This document shows positions 16,014 to 24,536 of a stretch of DNA of 64,000 nucleotides, in pieces. The DNA is from Roseomonas aerilata DSM 19363 (GTDB taxonomy: Bacteria; Pseudomonadota; Alphaproteobacteria; Acetobacterales; Acetobacteraceae): assembly GCF_000711725.1 (NCBI RefSeq), contig NZ_JONP01000003.1:62001-126000 (forward strand), in the 5' to 3' direction. Both the position numbers and the translations under genes were made by a program. Position 1 is the first letter of the stretch; each line of letters opens with the position of its first letter. The notes beneath the pieces were generated by a model. It saw only the letters and a program-made list of their open reading frames with translations. It was not told the origin of the DNA and did no database searches.

Positions 16014-16922
16014 ATGTCCCAGCATGGTGCGGAGCCGCCGCGTATCCTCGTGGCCGGCGCCACCGGCGATCTTGGCGGCCGCATCGCGCGCGCCCTCCAC
16101 CGTCGCGGCGCCCATGTTGTCGCGCCGATCCGGCGCGACACCGAGGCCGGGCGCGCGCTCGCGCTCCAGCAGGCAGGCATCGAGGCCATCCGCCTGGACT
16201 TGGGGGACGAGGACGCCATGACCGGGGCCTGCCGTGGCGCCGTCTGCGTCGTCTCCGCGCTGAACGGGCTGGAGGGGACGATCCTCGGCACGCAGGCCGT
16301 GCTGTTGCGCGCGGCGGTCGCGGCGGGGGTGCCGCGCTTCATCCCCTCGGACTTCTCGCTCGACTTCACGAAGACCGCGCCGGGCGGCAACCGCAATCTG
16401 GACCTGCGGCGCGAATTCCACCGGCTGTTGGACGCCGCGCCCATCCGCGCGACCTCGATCCTGAACGGCGGCTTCGCGGACATGCTGGCGGACGCGATGC
16501 CGCTGATCCTGCCGCGCCTCGGCCGCGTGCTCTACTGGGGCAGCCCCGACCAGCCTCTCGACTTCACGACAAAGGACGACACCGCGGCTTTCACCGCGGA
16601 GGCCGCGCTCGACTCCGAGGCGCCCCGCATCCTGCGCATCGCGGGTGACCAGGTGAGTGCCCATGGCCTCGCCGCCGTTGCCGCGGACGTGCATGGCCGC
16701 CCCTTTCGCCCGACGCGCCTGGGCGGTCTCGGCACGCTCACGGTCATGATCCGCGCCGCGCAGGTCCTCGCCCCGGGGAAGGGGCAGGTGTTCCCGCCCT
16801 GGCAGGGGCTGCAATACCTGCGGGACATGTTCGGCGGGCGGGGCAAGCTCGCGCCGCTCGACAACGGCCGCTATCCCGGCCTCGCCTGGACCTCTGTGGC
16901 CGAGGTGCTCGCGCGGGCCTGA
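16014..16922 (+). CDS. NmrA-like NAD(P)-binding protein
   Basis: A 302-residue atypical short-chain dehydrogenase of the NmrA/isoflavone-reductase group. The Rossmann dinucleotide motif GATGDLG is at residues 15–21, after strand RILVAG. PSDFSLDFT and the C-terminal half fit the family that binds NAD(P) and modifies or senses small molecules. No Tyr-x3-Lys active pair is evident, as expected for NmrA-like proteins. The ATG at 16014 is preceded by CAGGAG, a good ribosome-binding site. It is divergent from hemN and 58 bp upstream of the CoA-transferase gene. Substrate is not predictable. Confidence 0.82.
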   Translation: MSQHGAEPPRILVAGATGDLGGRIARALHRRGAHVVAPIRRDTEAGRALALQQAGIEAIRLDLGDEDAMTGACRGAVCVVSALNGLEGTILGTQAVLLRAAVAAGVPRFIPSDFSLDFTKTAPGGNRNLDLRREFHRLLDAAPIRATSILNGGFADMLADAMPLILPRLGRVLYWGSPDQPLDFTTKDDTAAFTAEAALDSEAPRILRIAGDQVSAHGLAAVAADVHGRPFRPTRLGGLGTLTVMIRAAQVLAPGKGQVFPPWQGLQYLRDMFGGRGKLAPLDNGRYPGLAWTSVAEVLARA

Positions 16923-16980
16923 CACGCGCCCCCTTGCCACCGCTTCTGCGCCGGGGAACATCCCCGCCGACGCAGGAGAG

Positions 16981-18204
16981 ATGCCCATGCCGGAACAGCC
17001 CGGCCCCGAGACACCACCGCAGGACCCGAGGCTGCCCCTCACCGGGTTGAGGGTGGTCGAGCTGGGCCACTACATCGCCGCCCCCTTCGCCACGCGGCTG
17101 CTCGCCGATCTCGGGGCGGAGGTGATCAAGGTGGAGCCGCCGGAGGGCGACCCGCACCGCGACTGGGGCGCGCGGGTGAACGGGCACGCGGTGTGGTTCT
17201 CCATCCACGGGCGCAACAAACTCTCCGTCACGCTCGACCTCAAGACGGAGGAGGGGAAGGAGAAGCTCCGCGCCCTTCTCGCCCGCGCGGACGCGCTGGT
17301 GGAGAACCTGCGCCCCGGCGCGATCGAGCGGATGGGCTTCGCGCCCGCGACGTTGCACGCGATGAACCCGCGCCTCGTGATCGCGCGCGTCTCCGGCTAC
17401 GGGCAGGACGGGCCCTACCGGGACAAGCCCGCCTTCGGCGCCATCGGGGAGGCGATGGGCGGGCTGCGGCACCTCACCGCCAATCCCGGCCAGGCGGATC
17501 TGCCGCCGCCGCGCTGCGGCGTCTCGATCAGCGACGACCTCGCGGGAATGTACGCGGCTCTCGCGCTCGTCTCCGCCTGCTGGGGAAGGGACCGCAACCC
17601 CGAGGGCAAGGGAACGGTGATCGATCTCGACCTCGTCTCCTCCGTCTTCTCGCTGATGGAGGGGATGCTGCCGGAGTTCGCCATGCTCGGCCGCGTTCGC
17701 CAGCCCATGGGGGCGGCGCTGCCGAGCGCGGCGCCCACGAACACCTATCCCTGCGCCGACGGGAAGTGGCTGGCGGTCGCCGGCAACTCGGACCTCATCT
17801 TCCGCCGCCTCATGACGCGCATCGGCCGCGCGGACCTGGCGGACGACCCGCGCATGGCCGGCAATTCCGGCCGCTGCGCCAATGCGGCCGAGCTGGACGA
17901 GGCGATCGCCGCCTGGACCCGGACGCTTTCCGCCAAGGAGGCGCAGGACGCGCTGGAGGCGGTGGAGGTGCCGTGCTCGCGCCTCTACGACATGAAAGAC
18001 TGCGCGGAGGATCCCCATTTCCTCGCGCGCGACATGGTGCTGCCGGTGGAGGATCCGCTGATCGGCACCGTGCCGCACCCCGCCGCGCCCTTTCGCTTCG
18101 AGGGGGTGCCGCCCGCCGCCATGGTGCGCTGGCCCGGCCCCGCGGTCGGAGCGCACAACAGCTACGTCTTCGGCGCGCTGCTGAAGAATGAGGGAAGCCG
18201 ATGA
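16981..18204 (+). CDS. Family III (CaiB/BaiF) CoA-transferase
   Basis: A 407-residue class III CoA-transferase that moves CoA between carboxylic acids through an aspartyl-CoA thioester. Family marks are LRVVELGHYIAAPFATRLLADLGAEVIKVE near residues 23–52 (only its landmarks are quoted), the GRNK segment at 77–80 and the Asp pair 185–186 before LAGMYAAL, one of which is the likely nucleophile. It ends in a 4-bp ATGA overlap with the HMG-CoA-lyase-like gene, so the two are co-translated. Pairing of a CoA-transferase with an HMGL-type lyase is typical for activation and cleavage of branched dicarboxylic acids such as citramalate, itaconate or 3-hydroxymethylglutarate-like acids. The exact acid is unknown. 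Confidence 0.9.
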   Translation: MPMPEQPGPETPPQDPRLPLTGLRVVELGHYIAAPFATRLLADLGAEVIKVEPPEGDPHRDWGARVNGHAVWFSIHGRNKLSVTLDLKTEEGKEKLRALLARADALVENLRPGAIERMGFAPATLHAMNPRLVIARVSGYGQDGPYRDKPAFGAIGEAMGGLRHLTANPGQADLPPPRCGVSISDDLAGMYAALALVSACWGRDRNPEGKGTVIDLDLVSSVFSLMEGMLPEFAMLGRVRQPMGAALPSAAPTNTYPCADGKWLAVAGNSDLIFRRLMTRIGRADLADDPRMAGNSGRCANAAELDEAIAAWTRTLSAKEAQDALEAVEVPCSRLYDMKDCAEDPHFLARDMVLPVEDPLIGTVPHPAAPFRFEGVPPAAMVRWPGPAVGAHNSYVFGALLKNEGSR

Positions 18205-19115
18205 TCACCCCGACCAATCCGCGCGCCACGATCAGCGACGTCGCCCCGCGCGACGGGCTGCAATCCATCGGGCCCTTCGTGCCGACGGAGACGAAGATCG
18301 CCCTCGTGCGCGCGATCCACGCCGCGGGGGTCCGGCGGATGGAGGTGGGTTCCTTCGTCTCGCCGAAGGCGGTGCCGCAAATGGCGGATACGGCGGAGGT
18401 GCTGCGCGCGGCGCTCGATCTGCCCGGCCTCGAATGCACGGTGCTGGTGCCGAACCGCCGCGGCTTCGAGCTGGCGGCGGCCTCGGGCGCGCAGCGGCTC
18501 GGCCTCTTTATGTCGGCGACGGAGAGCCACAACAAGGCGAACCTCAACCGCACGCGGGAGGAATCCTTCGCCGACCTCGCGGCCATCGTGCGCGACGCGA
18601 AATCGGCGGGGCTGGAGCTTCGCTTCAACCTCTCCACCGTTTTCCACTGCCCCTTCGAGGGCGTGGTGCCGGCCGAGGAGGCGCTGGACTGGATCGAGCG
18701 CGCGGTGGCCCTCGACCCCGGCATGGAGATCGCGCTGGCCGACACCACCGGCAACGCGGCGCCCGACCAGGTGCGGCGGCTGTTCGAGCGGGCGCACCGC
18801 TCCTGGGGACTGCGCTTCGCCTTCCATGGGCACGACACCTACGGCATGGGCGTCGCCAACGTCGCCGCCGCCTGGGAAGCGGGGGTGCGGATCTTCGATT
18901 CCGCGGCGGGCGGCCTCGGCGGCTGCCCCTTCGCGCCCGGCGCCACCGGCAATGTCGCGACCGAGGACGTGGCCTGGCTGTTCCGCCGCATGGGCGTGGA
19001 GACCGGGATCGACCTGGACCGGCTTCTGGCCGCGGCGGACCTCGCGGCGGGGATTCCCGGTGCGACGCCGGGCGGGCGGCTGCGGGGCGTGCCCTCCGTC
19101 CGGCGCGCAGCGTAG
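18201..19115 (+). CDS. Hydroxymethylglutaryl-CoA lyase family protein
   Basis: A 304-residue HMGL/DRE-TIM aldolase. The N-terminal DVAPRDGLQ (Arg17, Asp18) supplies catalytic and metal residues. HGHDTYG gives metal-binding histidines. The C-terminal signature GLGGCPFAPGATGN holds the catalytic Cys loop of HMG-CoA lyase. It should cleave a 3-hydroxy-3-methyl acyl-CoA to acetyl-CoA plus a keto acid. It overlaps the upstream CoA-transferase by 4 bp, so an acid is probably first made into its CoA thioester and then split. Citramalyl-CoA lyase-like activity is an alternative to HMG-CoA lyase for leucine degradation, because no other leucine-pathway gene is nearby. Confidence 0.9.
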   Translation: MITPTNPRATISDVAPRDGLQSIGPFVPTETKIALVRAIHAAGVRRMEVGSFVSPKAVPQMADTAEVLRAALDLPGLECTVLVPNRRGFELAAASGAQRLGLFMSATESHNKANLNRTREESFADLAAIVRDAKSAGLELRFNLSTVFHCPFEGVVPAEEALDWIERAVALDPGMEIALADTTGNAAPDQVRRLFERAHRSWGLRFAFHGHDTYGMGVANVAAAWEAGVRIFDSAAGGLGGCPFAPGATGNVATEDVAWLFRRMGVETGIDLDRLLAAADLAAGIPGATPGGRLRGVPSVRRAA

Positions 19116-19200
19116 CCGGGCTGGGCGCCGCACGCCGGAAGAGGGTGCCGCCCCGCCTGACGGTGCCGGTCCCTTCGCGGCATGCGCCTGGGAGCGGGCG

Positions 19201-19530
19201 CTACGTCGCGCGCGGACCGAGCAGGATGACGGCGGCGCCGGCGAGGCACATGGCGGCCCCAATCAGGTCCCAGCGATCCGGGCGCATTCCCTCTGCCGCC
19301 CAGAGCCACCCCAGGCTGGTGGCGATATAGACCCCGCCATAGACGGCATAGGCGCGGCCCGCGCTCTCCGCCGGGCTGAGCGTCAGCAGCCAGGCGAAGG
19401 CCACCAGAGCGAGGACGCCGGGGATCAGCCAGAGGGCGGACCCTCCCTGGCGGAGCCAGGTCCAGAAGGTGAAGCAGCCGACGATCTCGGCAAGGGCGGC
19501 GGCGAGGTAGATCGCGAGGGTGGCGGCCAT
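19201..19530 (-). CDS. YnfA/UPF0060 small membrane protein
   Basis: A 109-residue protein with four predicted transmembrane helices covering almost the whole chain. Diagnostic YnfA features are [10 protein letters not shown] near residue 15, the YAVYGGVYI segment and the WLWAAEG…PDRWDLIGA loop. YnfA is related to small multidrug-resistance transporters, though its natural substrate is unsettled. It is a single gene, opposite in direction to the flanking HMGL-like and cation-efflux genes. Confidence 0.93.
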   Translation of the reverse strand: MAATLAIYLAAALAEIVGCFTFWTWLRQGGSALWLIPGVLALVAFAWLLTLSPAESAGRAYAVYGGVYIATSLGWLWAAEGMRPDRWDLIGAAMCLAGAAVILLGPRAT

Positions 19531-19665
19531 GGGGCGATCCTAACCCTTTTCCGGCGTCGCGACCGTCGCCGACCCTGCTCGAAACCGGCGGGAGCTCCGG
19601 GCAGGTCCGATGCGGCAACACGAAGGGCTGATCGGGCGAAGGACCAGGCTTCCAAACAAGTGCAT

Positions 19666-19685
19666 TGCTGTTCATATATTCAGCA
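19666..19685. promoter_or_regulatory. Operator-like inverted repeat upstream of the cation efflux gene
   Basis: TGCTG and CAGCA arms are separated by the AT-rich centre TTCATATATT, ending 21 bp before the start codon. The site is very AT-rich for this genome. Size and centre resemble operators of dimeric metal-responsive repressors (ArsR/SmtB type), but the regulator is not in the window. Confidence 0.45.
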
Positions 19686-19706
19686 GTTCACTGCGCGGGG
19701 CCTCGC

Positions 19707-20594
19707 ATGAGCCGCACCATGAGGGCTGCCTGGGGCAGCCTGGCCGTTGCCTTCGTGGCCCTCGGCCTGAAGCTCGCCGCCTGGTGGGTGACGGGCAGCG
19801 TGGCCCTTTACTCGGACGCGCTGGAAACGGTCATCAACGTCGTCGCGGCCCTCACGGCGCTGGTGGCGCTGCGCATCAGCGCCGTGCCGCCCGATGCCGA
19901 CCACCCCTATGGCCACCAAAAGGCCGAGTACTTTTCGGCGGTGATCGAGGGCATGCTGGTCCTCGGCGCGGCGGCGGCCATCCTGCGCGAGGCCTATGGC
20001 GCCTGGCTGCACCCGGTGGCGCCGGACGCGCCGCTGCTCGGCATGGTCATCAACGGCGCCGCGGGCGTGCTCAACGCGGTCTGGGCGGCCTACCTCATCC
20101 GCTCCGGCCGCGCCTGGCGCTCCCCCGCGATCCTGGCGAGCGGCCGGCACGTGCTGACGGATGTCTGGACCTCGGCCGGGGTGCTGGTGGGCTTCGCCCT
20201 GGTGCCGGTCACCGGCTGGCTCTGGCTGGACCCGGCGCTCGCGGGGATCGTGGCGCTGAACATCATATGGGCCGGGTTCGGGATGGTCCGGGAATCGGTC
20301 GGCGCACTCATGGACAAGGCGGTGGACCCGGAGGTGCTGCGGGGCATCCGGCAGGTCATTTCCACCCACGCCGAGGGCGCGCTGGAAGCGCACGACCTGC
20401 GCACGCGGACCTCGGGGCACGTGACCTTCATCGAGTTCCACCTCGTCGTCCCCGCCCGCATGGCCGTCGCGGACGCGCACGACATCTGCGACCGGCTGGA
20501 GGAGGCGCTGCACGAGGAGGTTGGCGGGGCGGTGGTCACCGTCCATGTCGAGCCGGAGGGCAAGGCGAAGCACCGGGGCGTCCTCGTGCTCTGA
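19707..20594 (+). CDS. Cation diffusion facilitator family transporter
   Basis: A 295-residue inner-membrane divalent-metal/proton antiporter of the CDF family. Six transmembrane helices cover about residues 10–205. The TM2 metal-site region reads YSDALETVIN and the TM5 region GRHVLTDVWTS with His and Asp. A His-rich HPYGHQKAEYFS loop follows TM2. The cytoplasmic C-terminal domain (about 210–285) has the usual ferredoxin-like fold. The TM2 residues (Asp/Glu) differ from the common zinc set, so the metal could be iron, cobalt, manganese or zinc. The ATG at 19707 is used. An AT-rich inverted repeat just upstream suggests metal-dependent repression. Confidence 0.9.
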   Translation: MSRTMRAAWGSLAVAFVALGLKLAAWWVTGSVALYSDALETVINVVAALTALVALRISAVPPDADHPYGHQKAEYFSAVIEGMLVLGAAAAILREAYGAWLHPVAPDAPLLGMVINGAAGVLNAVWAAYLIRSGRAWRSPAILASGRHVLTDVWTSAGVLVGFALVPVTGWLWLDPALAGIVALNIIWAGFGMVRESVGALMDKAVDPEVLRGIRQVISTHAEGALEAHDLRTRTSGHVTFIEFHLVVPARMAVADAHDICDRLEEALHEEVGGAVVTVHVEPEGKAKHRGVLVL

Positions 20595-20708
20595 GGCGGG
20601 CCGATACGGGTGCGGGCGCGGAATGTCGGCGCGACCGCCTGCCCGGCGTGGGGAAGGGGCCGCATAGTGCCCGCCATCGACTCCCGAGCAGCCAAGGACC
20701 CTCCGCGC

Positions 20709-22031
20709 ATGTCCTTCTTCCCCCGCTGGCCGCTGGCCCGCGGCACCACCGTTCCCCCGGACGAGCGCCTGCCCTGGGGCAGCACCGGGCTGCTGGGCAT
20801 CCAGCACCTCGTGGCCATGTCGGGCTCCACCATCCTCGGCCCGCTGCTCATGGGCTTCGACCCGAACCTCGCGATCCTCTTCTCGGGCATCGGCACGCTC
20901 ATCTTCTTCGTCCTCGTGGGCGGGCGGGTGCCCAGCTATCTCGGTTCCTCTTTCTCCTTCATCGCGGTGGTCATCGCGGTCACGGGCTATGCGGGCTCGG
21001 GCCCCAACCCGGATATCGGGCCGGCGCTCGGCGGCATCATCGCCTGCGGGGCGCTCTACGCGGCCATCGGAGTGCTCGTGATGATCACGGGCTCGGACTG
21101 GGTGGAGCGGCTGATGCCGCCGGCCGTCACCGGCGCGGTGGGGGCGGCCATCGGCCTCAACCTCGCGCCCGTGGCGGTGAAAGGGATCGAGGGGACCGGG
21201 CCGCACGTGCTCGTCGCGCTGGCGACGCTCCTGGCCACGGCCCTCATCGCCGTCTACGCGCCGCTCGCCATCCGCCGCATCTCCATCCTCGCGGGCATCG
21301 CCTGCGGCTATGTGCTGTATCTCGTTGTCGGCAACGTCATGGGGCTGCTGCCGCCGATCTCCTTCGCCGAACTCTCGGCGGCCCCCTGGTTCGGGATGCC
21401 CGCCTTCCGCAGCCCGCGCTTCGAGCCGGGCGCCATGCTGCTCATCGCCCCCGTCGCCTTCATCCTCGTTGCGGAGAATCTCGGTCATATCAAGGCCATC
21501 GGCGCGATGACGGGGCGCAACCTCGACCCCTATATCGGCCGCGGCTTCATCGGGGATGGCATCGCCACCATGGTCTCCGGCTACGGGGGCGGCACGGGCG
21601 TGACGACCTACGTCGAGAACATGGGCGTGATGGCGGTGACGCGCGTCTTCTCCACGCTTCTTTTCATTGTGGCGGCGCTGGCGGCCATCCTCCTCGGCTT
21701 CTCGCCGAAATTCGGGGCGCTGCTCCGCACCATTCCGGGGCCGGTGCTGGGCGGGCTGGCCGTGGTGGTCTTCGGGCTGATCGCGGCGGCCATGATCCGG
21801 CTTTGGGTGGACAACCGCGTGGACTTCTCGGACCCGCGAAACCTGCTGACGGTCGGCACGGCGCTCGTGCTCGGCTCCGGCAACTTCACGGTCACGATCG
21901 GCGGCTTCTCCATCGCGGGGATCGGCACGGCGACCATCGCGGCTATCGGCCTCTACCAGCTTCTAGGCATCGGCCGGCGGGAGCCAGTGGGGGTGGTCCA
22001 TGGCATGGATGGGGATGGCGGACCGCACTGA
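20709..22031 (+). CDS. NCS2-family uracil/xanthine permease
   Basis: A 440-residue inner-membrane nucleobase:proton symporter with about 12–14 membrane segments. Family residues are the TM1 His in GIQHLVAMSG, the TM8 Glu in FILVAENLGHI and the TM10 motif TYVENMG, corresponding to the substrate-binding set of UraA. UraA/RutG-like uracil transport is the best guess. The next gene encodes an N-carbamoyl amino-acid hydrolase, so import of a pyrimidine or hydantoin-type ring compound is plausible. The ATG at 20709 starts the conserved chain. Two hairpins follow the stop codon. Confidence 0.9.
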   Translation: MSFFPRWPLARGTTVPPDERLPWGSTGLLGIQHLVAMSGSTILGPLLMGFDPNLAILFSGIGTLIFFVLVGGRVPSYLGSSFSFIAVVIAVTGYAGSGPNPDIGPALGGIIACGALYAAIGVLVMITGSDWVERLMPPAVTGAVGAAIGLNLAPVAVKGIEGTGPHVLVALATLLATALIAVYAPLAIRRISILAGIACGYVLYLVVGNVMGLLPPISFAELSAAPWFGMPAFRSPRFEPGAMLLIAPVAFILVAENLGHIKAIGAMTGRNLDPYIGRGFIGDGIATMVSGYGGGTGVTTYVENMGVMAVTRVFSTLLFIVAALAAILLGFSPKFGALLRTIPGPVLGGLAVVVFGLIAAAMIRLWVDNRVDFSDPRNLLTVGTALVLGSGNFTVTIGGFSIAGIGTATIAAIGLYQLLGIGRREPVGVVHGMDGDGGPH

Positions 22032-22039
22032 CCCCGGGT

Positions 22040-22064
22040 TGCCGTGCCGCACCCCGGCACGGCA
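22040..22064 (+). terminator. 10-bp hairpin with CACCC loop after the NCS2 gene
   Basis: Perfect arms TGCCGTGCCG and CGGCACGGCA flank the loop CACCC, starting nine bases after the permease stop. No T-run follows, so it may attenuate rather than terminate before the carbamoylase gene. Confidence 0.5.
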
Positions 22065-22076
22065 TGAAGCCGCCCG

Positions 22077-22093
22077 GTCACGCACCCCGTGAC
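22077..22093 (+). repeat. Second hairpin with the same CACCC loop
   Basis: GTCACG and CGTGAC arms flank an identical CACCC loop, 12 bases after the first hairpin and 25 bases before the carbamoylase ATG. It covers an alternative GTG start at 22089. Confidence 0.45.
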
Positions 22094-22118
22094 GCACACC
22101 GCGCAGGAGCCCCCGCCC

Positions 22119-23060
22119 ATGCCCCGCATCCTTCGCCTCGCCGCCGCCCAGATGGGCCCGAACCAGCGCGCCGACACGCGCGAGACCATCCTTGCCCGCA
22201 TGATCGCCCTGTTGGAGGAAGCCGCCGGGAAGGGCGCGAAGTTCGTCGTTTTCCCCGAGCTGGCCTTCACCACCTTCTTCCCACGCTGGCTGATCGAGGG
22301 CGCGGAACTCGATCAGTACTACGAGCGCGAGATGCCCAACCCGCGCGTGCAGCCGCTGTTCGACCGGGCGCGCGAACTCGGCGTCGGCTTCTATGTCGGC
22401 TATGCCGAGCTGACGCCGCAGGGGCAGCGCTTCAACTCCGCCATCAGCACGGGGCCGGACGGCTCTATCCTCGCGAAGTACCGCAAGGTGCATCTGCCGG
22501 GCTCGGTCGAGCCGCGACCCGGCGACCGCTTCCAGCAGCTTGAGAAGCGCTATTTCGAGTATGGCGACCTCGGCTTTCCGGCCTTCCGCGGGGCGCCGGA
22601 CTGGGGCGCGCCGGTGATGGGTATGCTTGTCTGCAACGACCGCCGCTGGCCCGAGGCCTGGCGAGTCTACGCGCTGCAAGGCGTGGAGCTGATGGTCATG
22701 GGCTACAACTCCGCCGCCTATGACCCCAATGGCGGCAGCACGGAAAACGAGGAGATCCGCACCTTCCACTCCACCCTCGCGGCGCAGTCGAACGCCTACA
22801 TGAACGCCACCTGGGCGGTCAGCGTGGCCAAGGCGGGGAACGAGGACGGGTCGGGCCTCATCGGCGGATCCGTCATCGTGGACCCGAACGGGGTGATCGT
22901 GGCCCAGGCAGGGACGCTGGGCGACGAGGTGCTGGTGGCCGATTGCGACCTCGACCTGACCCGCCAGGGCAAGGAGAAGATGTTCAACTTCGAGGCCCAT
23001 CGCCGCCCCGAACACTACCGGCGGATCGTGGAGCAGGTGGGCGCGAAGCCGCCGGCCTGA
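22119..23060 (+). CDS. N-carbamoyl-D-amino-acid hydrolase
   Basis: A 313-residue nitrilase-superfamily amidohydrolase that splits N-carbamoyl-D-amino acids to the D-amino acid, ammonia and CO2. The catalytic triad is Glu47 (FPELAFTTFFPRW), Lys123 (KYRKVHLPG) and Cys172 (VCNDRRWPE), at nearly the same positions as in the Agrobacterium enzyme. The C-terminal FNFEAHRRPEHY also matches D-carbamoylase. An ATG at 22119 with CAGGAG upstream is preferred to the GTG at 22089. It is probably co-transcribed with the NCS2 permease, pointing to ureido/hydantoin or pyrimidine-ring use. A hydantoinase gene is not in the window. It converges with nth with a 2-bp gap. Confidence 0.92.
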   Translation: MPRILRLAAAQMGPNQRADTRETILARMIALLEEAAGKGAKFVVFPELAFTTFFPRWLIEGAELDQYYEREMPNPRVQPLFDRARELGVGFYVGYAELTPQGQRFNSAISTGPDGSILAKYRKVHLPGSVEPRPGDRFQQLEKRYFEYGDLGFPAFRGAPDWGAPVMGMLVCNDRRWPEAWRVYALQGVELMVMGYNSAAYDPNGGSTENEEIRTFHSTLAAQSNAYMNATWAVSVAKAGNEDGSGLIGGSVIVDPNGVIVAQAGTLGDEVLVADCDLDLTRQGKEKMFNFEAHRRPEHYRRIVEQVGAKPPA

Positions 23061-23062
23061 GT

Positions 23063-23803
23063 TCAGCCGCCGCTCGGCCCCGCCACCTTGTCGGGGTAGT
23101 TGCAGAACTCGCGCGCCACGCAGTGCCAGCACTCGGGGCGCCGCGCCTTGCAGACGTAGCGCCCGTGCAGGATGAGCCAGTGATGGGCATCCCGAAGAAG
23201 CTCGGGCGGGCAGCGCTTCACCAGCCCGTCCTCCACCGCCCGCGGAGTGTCCCCGGGCGCGAGGCCGGTGCGATTGCCGAGGCGGAAGATATGCGTGTCC
23301 ACCGCCATGGCGTTCTCGCCGAAGGCGACGTTGAGGACGACATTGGCGGTCTTGCGGCCGACACCCGGCAGGGCCTCCAGCGCCGCGCGGTCTCTCGGCA
23401 CGACGCCGCCGTGGCGCTCAAGCACAAGCGCCGAGAGGGCCGCCACGTTCTTCGCCTTGGCCTGCCACAGCCCGATCCGGCGGATGTGGCGCGCGATGCC
23501 CTCAGGCCCGAGGGCCGCCATGGCGGCGGGGTCTGGCGCCTCCGCGAAGAGGGTGGCGGTGGCCTTGTTCACCGCGAGGTCCGTCGTCTGTGCCGAGAGG
23601 ACGACCGCCACCAGCAGGGTGAAGGGGTCGCGATAGTCGAGTTCCGGCTCGGGCTCGGGATTCGCCGCCGCCAAGGCGCGGATGAAGAGGGCCGCCTGGG
23701 CAGCCGACATCCGCCGGGCACGGCGGGGCTTGGCGGCCGTGCCGTGCAGCGGGGCGGCGGGGAGGCGGGGCGGGGAGGGGGCGCGGCTCACGCGATCGTC
23801 CAT
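23063..23803 (-). CDS. nth: Endonuclease III
   Basis: A 246-residue bifunctional DNA glycosylase/AP lyase that removes oxidised pyrimidines. The helix-hairpin-helix is LPGVGRKTANVV with Schiff-base Lys151. Catalytic Asp169 lies in VDTHIFR. The 4Fe-4S cluster motif C-x6-C-x2-C-x5-C is Cys218, 225, 228 and 234. A roughly 30-residue basic, Pro-rich N-terminal extension precedes the core; the ATG at 23803 includes it, while an internal ATG at residue 32 would give the usual length. It is a single gene, converging with the carbamoylase and divergent from the DUF2244 gene. Confidence 0.95.
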   Translation of the reverse strand: MDDRVSRAPSPPRLPAAPLHGTAAKPRRARRMSAAQAALFIRALAAANPEPEPELDYRDPFTLLVAVVLSAQTTDLAVNKATATLFAEAPDPAAMAALGPEGIARHIRRIGLWQAKAKNVAALSALVLERHGGVVPRDRAALEALPGVGRKTANVVLNVAFGENAMAVDTHIFRLGNRTGLAPGDTPRAVEDGLVKRCPPELLRDAHHWLILHGRYVCKARRPECWHCVAREFCNYPDKVAGPSGG

Positions 23804-23847
23804 AGCCCGGAACCGCTTTCCGGCGGAAATCCGCGCGCGCACACCCT

Positions 23848-24375
23848 ATGTTGCCGATGATGACAGCAGGTCAGGAAGCCCCGCTCTTCGAGGCCCTTAC
23901 CGTTCCCCACCAGTCCGGCAGCGCGGCCGGGCTGCGGGTGATCGCGGGGCTGGTGATGCTCGCCTCGGGCGGGTTGACGATCCTCTTCTGGTCGCTGGGC
24001 GCCTGGCCGGTGGCAGGCTTCATGGGCGGGGAGGTGGTGCTCGTGATCGGCCTGCTGCGCGCGCACCGGCGCTGGTCGAACCGGATCGCGGAGCGGATCA
24101 CGCTGGCCGGCGGGCGGGTCCGGGTGGACCGGACGGACCGCAAGGGGCGCCAAAGGGCGGTAGAGTTCGACGCCTACTGGGCGCGCGTGGCGCTTACCGA
24201 GCGGCCGGGGCGGGTGAGCGAGTTGCGGCTGGCAGCGCGCGGCCGATCGACCGAGATCGGGCACTTCCTGCATGAGCCGGAAAAGACCAGCCTGGCTGAG
24301 GCGCTGACCACGGCCCTGCGGAACTACCGCAACCCGGTCTTCGACAACCCGCAGACCCGCGCCGGGCTGGACTGA
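23848..24375 (+). CDS. DUF2244 membrane protein
   Basis: A 175-residue protein with two predicted transmembrane helices (about residues 28–73). A cytoplasmic C-terminal part follows, with the DUF2244 pattern RVRVDRTDRKGR and DAYWARVAL and a C-terminal GHFLHEPEK segment. Members are common in alphaproteobacteria, often near nth or cytochrome oxidase genes, and have no established function. The gene starts 44 bp from the divergent nth start. A GC-rich hairpin downstream separates it from the convergent XRE regulator. Confidence 0.82.
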   Translation: MLPMMTAGQEAPLFEALTVPHQSGSAAGLRVIAGLVMLASGGLTILFWSLGAWPVAGFMGGEVVLVIGLLRAHRRWSNRIAERITLAGGRVRVDRTDRKGRQRAVEFDAYWARVALTERPGRVSELRLAARGRSTEIGHFLHEPEKTSLAEALTTALRNYRNPVFDNPQTRAGLD

Positions 24376-24483
24376 GGCCAAGCGCGGAAAATCCTCGGCA
24401 GGCGCTCGGCTTCGATAATTCGCCCGAGCTTCCCGGGCCGTACACGAGTTCTTAAGCTAACCCGGCGAATAGTGATGAGACAG

Positions 24484-24516
24484 GGCGGGAAGGGGAAGAA
24501 CCCCTTCCTCCCCGCC
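24484..24516. terminator. Hairpin between convergent DUF2244 and XRE genes
   Basis: GGCGGG-AAGGGG pairs with CCCCTT and CCCGCC around loop AAGAA, with a four-base bulge (CCTC) in the right arm. It is placed as a bidirectional terminator, although no T-run follows. Confidence 0.5.
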
Positions 24517-24536
24517 GCAGAGCCGCCAGCGCCGCC

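Noticed and set aside
14520-17042. 840-codon open frame on the minus strand beyond hemN
   Set aside because: The hemN protein starts at 15887; the upstream extension is antisense to the NmrA-like gene and has no family similarity.
19610-22543. 977-codon plus-strand open frame over the cation efflux, permease and carbamoylase genes
   Set aside because: It is a different frame of three well-supported genes and reads as Arg/Gly/His-rich low-complexity sequence.
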